A stretch of DNA of 36,006 bases from Eubacterium sp. UBA5416 (GTDB lineage Bacteria > Bacillota > Clostridia > Lachnospirales > Lachnospiraceae), in the NCBI GenBank assembly GCA_002409525.1, contig DHNM01000019.1, forward strand, positions 1-36,006. Reading direction: 5' to 3'. The position numbers and the translations under genes are program-made. Below the pieces are notes generated by a model. The model was given only the letters and a program-made list of their open reading frames with translations, was not told the origin of the DNA and did not search any database. This document shows, one piece after another, positions 1 through 5,764 of the stretch. How positions within the stretch are numbered: position 1 is the stretch's first letter; each line of letters starts with the position of its first letter.

Positions 1-2
1 TT

Positions 3-482
3 GGCAGGGTTGCTATCAGTGGTTTATTCTGGATTATCCTGACGGCTATTTTTGCTTTTATGCTAAAGTATTCCATTTTCGGAAGAAGCCTGTTTGCCAT
101 CGGCGGAAATCGTGAAGCGGCTATGCTCTCGGGAATTAAGACAAAAAGAAATTATGCCCTTACCTATATGATCAGCGGCTTGCTTTCAGGGTTTGCAGGT
201 GTACTGACAGCTTCCTGGATGTCCACAGGACAGCCTACAGCCGGTAATGGCTATGAATTGGATGCCATTGCCGCAAGTGTTATCGGGGGAGCCAGCTTAA
301 GCGGCGGAATCGGCTCAATAGGGGGAACCTTCGGCGGTGTCTTTTTGCTCCAGATTATCACCAACATTTTCAACCTGGTAGGGCTGCCTTCTTATTATCA
401 GAGAATTGCAAAAGGCGCCATTATTATATTTGCACTGTTACTAAATCAATTTGTTTCTAAAGGAAAAGGTGGAAAAGAGTAG
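3..482 (+). CDS. Ribose-type sugar ABC transporter permease, 3' part only
   Basis: This is the C-terminal 159 residues or so of an RbsC-type inner-membrane permease (BPD_transp_2 family, CUT2 sugar importers); the 5' part lies outside the window and the frame is open from base 3. Seen in the sequence: a hydrophobic helix at the very start (frame-3 residues GLFWIILTAIFAF), then the family hallmark AIGGNREAAMLSGI just after the first internal Met, and further membrane segments rich in Gly/Ala (SVIGGASLSGGIGSIGG). A sugar-type periplasmic binding protein follows 101 bases downstream on the same strand, so both belong to one operon whose ATPase gene should lie to the left. The substrate cannot be read from the sequence; ribose, galactose, xylose or other monosaccharides are all possible. 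The internal ATG at 60 is not a real start. Confidence 0.9.
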   Translation, partial: GRVAISGLFWIILTAIFAFMLKYSIFGRSLFAIGGNREAAMLSGIKTKRNYALTYMISGLLSGFAGVLTASWMSTGQPTAGNGYELDAIAASVIGGASLSGGIGSIGGTFGGVFLLQIITNIFNLVGLPSYYQRIAKGAIIIFALLLNQFVSKGKGGKE

Positions 483-530
483 AGGAATCTCCACTGCACT
501 CAAGAATGAATAGCCACGGCTTTTCAGATA

Positions 531-548
531 TTATCGGGGCCCCGATAA
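531..548. promoter_or_regulatory. Perfect 18-bp palindrome between permease and binding-protein genes
   Basis: TTATCGGGGCCCCGATAA is an uninterrupted perfect palindrome, 36 bases before the binding-protein start codon. With no loop it suits a dimeric DNA-binding protein better than an RNA terminator, although mRNA could fold it with a small GC loop. It could be an operator for an internal promoter or a processing/stability element that raises binding-protein expression relative to the permease. No T-run follows. Confidence 0.4.
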
Positions 549-583
549 GCTAATTATCAAATCATTTTTTAGGAGGAAAAAAC

Positions 584-1612
584 ATGAAGTTGAAAAAGTT
601 AACAGCATTAACAATGGCAGCTGCTTTGATGCTTGCCGCAGCAGGCTGTGGTGCCGTTACAACAGAGAACGAAAACAAAAGTGACGGTACAGACAAAAGT
701 CAGGAAACAACAAGTAAAGAAGTGAAAAAGGATGACGAACTTAAAATAGGCTTTTCTAACTGTTCACAGGATACACCCTTTTTCGCAAATATGACACCCA
801 TTATCGAAGATTATGCTAAAGAGAAAGGCATCAGTGTTGTTTCTCTTAATGCAGACAACGATATTGAAAAACAAAATAAGGATATTCAGGATTTAATTTC
901 GCAGGGAATTAATATGCTCATTATCAATCCGGTAAATGAAGATGGCCCTTCTGCAGGTATTGAAGCTTGTAAAAATGCAGGTATCCCTGTTGTAACTGTT
1001 GATAAGAATGTAAAGAAGGATTATACTGCATGGGTTGGCCGTGATAACATAGAAATGGGACGGCTGGTCGGTGAAAAGCTGATTGAGATGCTGGGTGGTG
1101 AAAGCGCTACAGGAACGATTCTTGAGATTCAGGGGACGGCTGGCTCCACAACTATGATGAACAGAAGAGACGGATTCCATGAAGCAATAGACAAGGTTCC
1201 CGGTCTGAAGATTGTACAGTCCTCCTATTGCGACTATGACCGGTCTAAGGCGATTCCAGCTACACAGGATTTACTTCAGGCCAACAAAGATGTAGTTGCT
1301 ATTTTCGGCCATAACGATGACATGGCACTTGGGGCAGCGCAGGTATGTGCCGAACAGGGATTCACAGATATCATAGTATGTGGTGTCGATGGTTTGATGG
1401 AGGCGGTCCTTCAAATTGAGGACGGGAAATATGCATGTACAGCATCTAACGATCCGGTACTTCTGGGGCAGACTGCGGTAGATACAGCAATTAAAATATT
1501 TGATGGGGAAAGTGTGGAAGAGTTCGTAGATGCAGGCACGGTAGTAATTGATTCTTCTAATGTGAAAGATTATGCAGACAAGGAATTAGATTTTGCAACT
1601 ATGGTAAAGTAA
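584..1612 (+). CDS. Sugar ABC transporter substrate-binding lipoprotein (RbsB-like)
   Basis: This 342-residue protein captures a sugar outside the cell and delivers it to the permease encoded just upstream. The N-terminus is a lipoprotein signal: Lys-rich start, hydrophobic stretch, then AAGC with the lipid-carrying Cys22, followed by a Ser/Thr/Lys/Glu-rich linker to about residue 50. The mature domain is a type I periplasmic-binding fold (Peripla_BP_4): IGFSNCSQDTPFF near residue 55, DLISQGINMLIINPVN near 105 and VVAIFGHNDDMALGAA near 240 match ribose/galactose-type binding proteins. AGGAGG (571-576) sits 7 bases before the ATG. The gene ends the operon and is followed by a hairpin terminator. 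The sugar bound is not determinable by eye. Confidence 0.93.
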   Translation: MKLKKLTALTMAAALMLAAAGCGAVTTENENKSDGTDKSQETTSKEVKKDDELKIGFSNCSQDTPFFANMTPIIEDYAKEKGISVVSLNADNDIEKQNKDIQDLISQGINMLIINPVNEDGPSAGIEACKNAGIPVVTVDKNVKKDYTAWVGRDNIEMGRLVGEKLIEMLGGESATGTILEIQGTAGSTTMMNRRDGFHEAIDKVPGLKIVQSSYCDYDRSKAIPATQDLLQANKDVVAIFGHNDDMALGAAQVCAEQGFTDIIVCGVDGLMEAVLQIEDGKYACTASNDPVLLGQTAVDTAIKIFDGESVEEFVDAGTVVIDSSNVKDYADKELDFATMVK

Positions 1613-1629
1613 AGAAGTTTTAAAACAGA

Positions 1630-1680
1630 GGGCTGCTGCTCTATGGATGATTGTTCATCTGTGAAGCAGCAGCTTCTTTT
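1630..1680 (+). terminator. Rho-independent terminator of the ribose-type operon
   Basis: GCTGCTGCT (1632-1640) pairs perfectly with AGCAGCAGC (1665-1673). A second inner stem, GATGA/TCATC, closes the loop, and CTTCTTTT follows. It lies 17 bases after the binding-protein stop codon. Confidence 0.85.
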
Positions 1681-1689
1681 CATGTTTAA

Positions 1690-1750
1690 GGGGTCCCAAA
1701 ATCATGCTTTTTCATGTAAGCATGAAACGCAGAACCTTTTGACCCTGGTA
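1690..1750. repeat. Dispersed nested-palindrome repeat, copy 1
   Basis: Outer arms GGGTC (1691-1695) and GACCC (1741-1745) enclose a core TTCATG-taag-CATGAA (1711-1726). Read on the minus strand it begins TACCAGGGTC, the same ten bases that begin the element at 16094, and its centre matches the cores near 16120, 16283 and 16329. It ends about 30 bases before the methyltransferase start, so it may also affect transcription into that gene. Confidence 0.6.
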
Positions 1751-1781
1751 TTTTTACAAACAACTATGGAGTGAGGACAAG

Positions 1782-2537
1782 ATGAACAGAAATTATAATC
1801 AGGATTTATATCAGGAAGAGGACGCAAAAGCATATATCGAAGACTACTGGACGAAGCGGTCCGATGGGTTTGCGGATCTAAGAAAGAATGAATTACATAG
1901 TGATAAATACCAGAGGTGGGAGAGCGAGATTCTCTCTCAGCTGCCAAAAGAAGACAATCTTAAGATCCTGGATATAGGATGCGGCGCTGGATTTTTCTCA
2001 ATTATTCTGGAAAAACATGGTCATCAGGTTACAGGTATTGACCTAACGGAAAGCATGATTCAGGATGCGAAGATACTGGCGGCTGAGGAATGCGTAAATC
2101 CCAGTTTTTTGACGATGGATGCGGAGAATCTGGATTTTGGGGATGAGTCCTTCGATGTGGTGATATCAAGAAATCTCACATGGACCCTGCCGCATCCGCG
2201 TGATGCATACAGAGAGTGGCTGCGTGTACTTAAAAAAGGCGGTATCCTGCTTAATTATGATGCGGAATATGCCAAAGACCAGAAGACTTCGAAACTAACA
2301 GGCAGACATGCACATGATGACATCTCAAAAGACCTGATGAATCAGTGCAATGAGATTTATCATATGCTGGATATTAGTGAGAAACACCGCCCCGAATGGG
2401 ACCACCTGATACTGATGCAGATGGATGTCAATGAATGCGAGGTGAATCCAAATGTTGGAGAGAAGATCTATAAAGAACAGGATATATTCTACATTCCAGT
2501 GCCAATGTTTCGAATCCGAGCAGTAAAGGATTCTTAA
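1782..2537 (+). CDS. Class I SAM-dependent methyltransferase
   Basis: This 251-residue cytosolic protein has the Rossmann-fold methyltransferase core (Methyltransf_11/25 type): motif I ILDIGCGAG at residues 62-70, the acidic ribose-binding Asp in VTGIDLTESM (83-92), the motif III-like region DESFDVVISRN (121-131) and the post-core WLRVLKKGGILL (146-157). GGAGTGAGGA lies just before the ATG and supports this start. It stands alone between a terminator/repeat and a convergent TetR gene, so the acceptor substrate (small molecule, lipid or protein) cannot be inferred. The C-terminal 80 residues (from about YAKDQKTSK) carry the specificity region and match nothing I recognise. Confidence 0.9.
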   Translation: MNRNYNQDLYQEEDAKAYIEDYWTKRSDGFADLRKNELHSDKYQRWESEILSQLPKEDNLKILDIGCGAGFFSIILEKHGHQVTGIDLTESMIQDAKILAAEECVNPSFLTMDAENLDFGDESFDVVISRNLTWTLPHPRDAYREWLRVLKKGGILLNYDAEYAKDQKTSKLTGRHAHDDISKDLMNQCNEIYHMLDISEKHRPEWDHLILMQMDVNECEVNPNVGEKIYKEQDIFYIPVPMFRIRAVKDS

Positions 2538-2608
2538 AGGTGTTGATATTAGAATGATACTATTCTAACAGATCAGCTATTTCCCGTTGCTTATTTGGGT
2601 ACAGGTGC

Positions 2609-3184
2609 TCAGTTGTCATTGATTTCATACTGATCTAACTTTTCAATCACGTTTCCGGTTAACATAGCTACAACAGTTTTTGACATCTCTATTGGTGATT
2701 CTTTGGCACCGTCTTCCAGCCACTGAATCAATACATTTAAGACAGATCCGGTCATAAAATACAGCAGATAGCGGTCAATAGAGTGATAAGACATACTACC
2801 TAACATTTCCTCACTATATTTATTAAAAATATCCTGGATCATGCTTCCGAAACCATTGTGATATAAAGCCAGGAGATAGGACTTGTTTTTTAAACCACAG
2901 GTAAAGGAATGCTTAAAAGCGTTAATCAGATTTTCTTTAAGATATAGTTTGTTGCTGTGCGCATAGGGTGCCGAGCGTAGTTCATCATGTAATGATTCGA
3001 TATATAGTTCTATGATATCCTCGATGCTTTTAAAATTTCGATAGTAAGTAGATCGGGCAACACCTGATTCCCGGATGATGTCTGAAACATTGATTTCTGA
3101 AAAATCTTTTTTGTTTAGCAGTGTAAATAATGCCTCCACAATGTCGTGTTTTACTCGTTTATTTTCCTTAGTTCCGTAATACAT
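2609..3184 (-). CDS. TetR/AcrR family transcriptional regulator (DhaS-like C-terminus)
   Basis: This is a 191-residue repressor-type protein. The N-terminal helix-turn-helix is clear: VEALFTLLNKKDFSEINVSDIIRESGVARSTYYRNFKSIEDII, the usual TetR spacing. The C-terminal half ends with a helix around LNVLIQWLEDGAKESP, resembling the TetR_C_8 (DhaS-like) effector domain. I chose the ATG at 3184 because GGAAGG lies five bases upstream; an in-frame ATG at 3217 adds 11 basic residues but has no ribosome binding site. It is transcribed divergently from the AttH/CrtC-like gene at 3421 with about 236 bases between them, so it most likely controls that gene and itself. An inverted repeat in the gap (3241-3267) is a candidate operator. 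The ligand is unknown. Confidence 0.9.
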   Translation of the reverse strand: MYYGTKENKRVKHDIVEALFTLLNKKDFSEINVSDIIRESGVARSTYYRNFKSIEDIIELYIESLHDELRSAPYAHSNKLYLKENLINAFKHSFTCGLKNKSYLLALYHNGFGSMIQDIFNKYSEEMLGSMSYHSIDRYLLYFMTGSVLNVLIQWLEDGAKESPIEMSKTVVAMLTGNVIEKLDQYEINDN

Positions 3185-3240
3185 AATAACCTTCCGTTTC
3201 CGACACATAATTTTCATCGAACATTGTTGAAAAAAACAGA

Positions 3241-3267
3241 TGTCTCACTGATACACTAGATAAGACA
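3241..3267. promoter_or_regulatory. Candidate TetR operator (inverted repeat)
   Basis: TGTCTCA, 13 bases, then TAAGACA form a near-perfect inverted repeat 57 bases upstream of the divergent tetR start. The position fits autoregulation of the TetR gene. Binding is inferred from symmetry and location only. Confidence 0.4.
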
Positions 3268-3342
3268 AAGTATATCACAAAAAAACAGAAATTACTTGAT
3301 TTTTGTAGGACATTTTCAAACAAATTGTCCCGGTAAATACTA

Positions 3343-3371
3343 TTGAAATATATAAATACGGGTGGTATATT
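3343..3371 (+). promoter_or_regulatory. Sigma-A promoter of the AttH/CrtC-like gene
   Basis: TTGAAA (3343-3348), a 17-base spacer and TATATT (3366-3371) give a good vegetative promoter. The transcript would have a leader of about 40 bases before the ATG at 3421. Confidence 0.6.
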
Positions 3372-3420
3372 GTAGCTGATCAATACAGATGATATAAGTT
3401 GAAAGGAACAGGTGATTATT

Positions 3421-4527
3421 ATGAGTAATGCCAGAATTATGGATGCTCCTGAGGATTTTAAGAGATTGGGTATCAAGCCTGATCAAGTGGAACTTTGGGA
3501 AGAAAGCAGACGTGTCCCTGAGGGAACGCCAGGGGCAAATGAAGTATGGTATTTCGATGCCAACTTTGAAGATGGGAGTAAAGTGATCGTAGCTTTTCGA
3601 CCTATCGATATACATGCGGCGATGACAGGCGGGCAGTCTGAATCAAAGGATGGACCAAATACAAATGTTATGATAACCCCTCCAGATGGTCGTGAACTTG
3701 GTGATTTCCATTTCAATAAGGAAGGCTCTACTGCGACTAGAGGTGGATGCGATTTGAGATATGGAAATGATTATGCAAAAGGTGATTTTAAATCCTATGA
3801 CGTCTATTATGAACCAAACAATGGTGTCGGTGCAAAACTTCATTACGATGCATTGGTAGAACCCTTCCGTCAGGGAACCGGCATTGTAGGCTTTGGAGAA
3901 AATGATGAGGTTTTTCATACGGATTTATCTGTTCCGAAAAATCGCGTTACAGGTCAGATCTTTTATGACGGTGAATGGCATGATGTAACCGGTGTAGGAT
4001 ACCATGATCATCAGTGGATGAACACAAACCCCATGGCGATCTATCATCACTGGTTCTGGGGGCGCATGTATACAGATGAATTTACAGTTTATATTTATGA
4101 TTTTGTCGCTTCAAAACAATATGGATATAAACGCCTGCCAATGTTTGGACTGATGAATAAAGAGGGCAGGTGCATATTTAAGACAGATGGACATGTAAAA
4201 GTCGATACCAAATTAGAGTATAATGAGACATTGAAACGAGATTTTCCAAAAACAAGCCGCTATATCTTTGAAAATGCTGACGGCTCAAAGGCTGTCTTTG
4301 AGGTCACATGGAAAGAAGAAATCGAAAAACGTAATACCTATGAATCGCAAGGCGGAAAAGGAAAAGCAGGTTTTGATGCGATGGGCATTGCCCCTGTATA
4401 CATGAGATATTATGCCCTGGGCGGAGTTACATTTACCGATACGGATGGAAACACAATAATAAGTAATGGCGATATGATCTATGAGTATAACTATATGGGA
4501 AAACCAGATCCGGAAGCAGGAGTGTAA
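3421..4527 (+). CDS. AttH/CrtC-like lipocalin-fold protein (carotenoid 1,2-hydratase superfamily)
   Basis: This is a 368-residue protein without signal peptide or membrane helix, so probably cytosolic. The segment GYHDHQWMNTNPMAIYHHW, followed by FWGRMYTDEFTVYIYDFV, resembles the conserved core of the AttH/CrtC superfamily, two lipocalin-like beta-barrels that include hydroxyneurosporene synthase and related hydratases or cyclases acting on isoprenoid-like substrates. ATG 3421 is preferred because AGGTGA lies five bases before it; an in-frame GTG at 3412 is too close to AAAGGAA. A perfect 17-bp terminator follows. No carotenoid gene is nearby, so the classical substrate is unlikely; the divergent TetR suggests a xenobiotic or lipid-inducible enzyme. 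Family call moderately sure, reaction unknown. Confidence 0.72.
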   Translation: MSNARIMDAPEDFKRLGIKPDQVELWEESRRVPEGTPGANEVWYFDANFEDGSKVIVAFRPIDIHAAMTGGQSESKDGPNTNVMITPPDGRELGDFHFNKEGSTATRGGCDLRYGNDYAKGDFKSYDVYYEPNNGVGAKLHYDALVEPFRQGTGIVGFGENDEVFHTDLSVPKNRVTGQIFYDGEWHDVTGVGYHDHQWMNTNPMAIYHHWFWGRMYTDEFTVYIYDFVASKQYGYKRLPMFGLMNKEGRCIFKTDGHVKVDTKLEYNETLKRDFPKTSRYIFENADGSKAVFEVTWKEEIEKRNTYESQGGKGKAGFDAMGIAPVYMRYYALGGVTFTDTDGNTIISNGDMIYEYNYMGKPDPEAGV

Positions 4528-4555
4528 AAGGATCGGTAGTCTAATCGTGGTTATC

Positions 4556-4596
4556 AAAAAAGATGGACTGTTTTTAAATAACAGTCCATCTTTTTT
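4556..4596. terminator. Bidirectional terminator between AttH/CrtC-like gene and hypB
   Basis: A perfect 17-bp stem (4556-4572 with 4580-4596) has core GATGGACTGTT/AACAGTCCATC, a 7-base loop, six A on the left and six T on the right. It can stop both the plus-strand gene ending at 4527 and minus-strand hypB ending at 4664. Confidence 0.92.
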
Positions 4597-4663
4597 CCAT
4601 CCCAGGATGGTTTGGAGCCCATCTTGAATGCCTCCAGGTCCTCATTGTATTCAAGAATGAAAT

Positions 4664-5575
4664 TTATGAATTTATCCATTTTCGGGTATTTTCAATCATC
4701 CATTTACCTAGCTGTCCCATGCCTTCTTCTGTCTTTGCGGAGATGAAGATGATTTCTATATTTGGATTTCTCATCTTAGCGTTTTCGATCAGCTGTTGTC
4801 TGTCAAAATCAAAGTAATCCATGACATCAATTTTATTGACGATCAGCAGATCACATTTTTCATACATCAAAGGATATTTCAATGGTTTATCGTCGCCTTC
4901 GGGTACGGAGAGAATGGTTGCGTTTTTAGCCGCTCCGGTATCGAATTCCGCCGGACAGACAAGGTTTCCCACATTTTCCAGGATCACCAGATCCATATCA
5001 TTTGTTCCGAATTCTGACAGACCCTGCCTTGTCATATCAGCATCGAGATGGCACATTCCTCCTGTATGTATCTGAATTGAAGGAATTCCGGCAACCTCCA
5101 TAGTTTTGGCATCAACGATAGAATCAATGTCTGCTTCCATAACTCCCATCTTCAGATGACTTTTTATTTCTTTTGCAAGGGCAAGTAAGGTGGTTGTCTT
5201 TCCCGAACCCGGTGAAGACATCAGATTGAGAAGAAAGGTCTTCTCTTCTTTCATCTGTTTTCTTAATCTGGCTGCATCCTTGTCATTGTCTTCAAAAACA
5301 CTTTTCTTGACTTCAATGACACGAATGCGGTCGTCTTTTGTCATCACATCGCTCATGTTATCCTCCAGTCTCGCCAATAATCGATTGACGATTTCATTCA
5401 TCATAACATCCCGGCCCTGTTTAAGCAACCACTGATTACTGTGGCAGTGGGGACATGTGGGATAGTTATCTTTCATATTTTCAGTAGCCCGGTATCTGGG
5501 CAGACGGTCATAACCGGACAGATCAACATGGTCTTTGTTGAGTGCATGGAATTCACGCTCTCTGCGAACTTTCAT
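4664..5575 (-). CDS. hypB: HypB-type nickel-insertion GTPase with an N-terminal CPHC zinc-knuckle extension
   Basis: HypB is the SIMIBI GTPase that delivers nickel to NiFe-hydrogenase (or, with UreE, urease) apoenzymes. Seen: Walker A SPGSGKTT (121-128), the intersubunit metal-site pair Cys175-His176, Cys207, the base-recognition NKID (247-250) and FISAKT (278-282). The first 60 residues are unusual: the typical HypB CxxCGC leader is absent, and a CPHCHSNQ knuckle (from residue 41) followed by QGRDVMMNEI resembles the C-terminal zinc half of HypA, suggesting a HypA remnant or fusion. A stop lies six codons before the chosen ATG, so the extension cannot grow. Its ribosome binding site is weak, and translation could instead begin at Met58 or Met59. 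No hydrogenase, urease or other hyp gene is in the window. Confidence 0.9.
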   Translation of the reverse strand: MKVRREREFHALNKDHVDLSGYDRLPRYRATENMKDNYPTCPHCHSNQWLLKQGRDVMMNEIVNRLLARLEDNMSDVMTKDDRIRVIEVKKSVFEDNDKDAARLRKQMKEEKTFLLNLMSSPGSGKTTTLLALAKEIKSHLKMGVMEADIDSIVDAKTMEVAGIPSIQIHTGGMCHLDADMTRQGLSEFGTNDMDLVILENVGNLVCPAEFDTGAAKNATILSVPEGDDKPLKYPLMYEKCDLLIVNKIDVMDYFDFDRQQLIENAKMRNPNIEIIFISAKTEEGMGQLGKWMIENTRKWINS

Positions 5576-5764
5576 TCCATATCCGCGAAGATATTATGGT
5601 TCCACGAGAGGAAACGTCAGCCTTTGTCCCCTTGAGCGGCGATAGTGTTAAATATAAAAAGACAGAAAAGAGACACATATAGTTTGTTCCGTGGTATTAT
5701 AATCATAAAGAGGTTCGGGTGTGAAAGACTTTAACCTATAGAATAGTGAGATAAAAGGATAATA

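Noticed and set aside
893..1180. Minus-strand frame inside the ribose-type binding-protein gene
   Set aside because: Shadow of a clearly real gene; no start signals.
4554..4679. 41-codon minus-strand frame overlapping the end of hypB
   Set aside because: Its second half is made from the perfect terminator stem, and it has no ribosome binding site.
5641..5764. Promoter for the helicase gene at TATAAT 5698-5703
   Set aside because: The -10 is good, but no acceptable -35 or extended -10 was found at proper spacing, so it was not listed as a feature.
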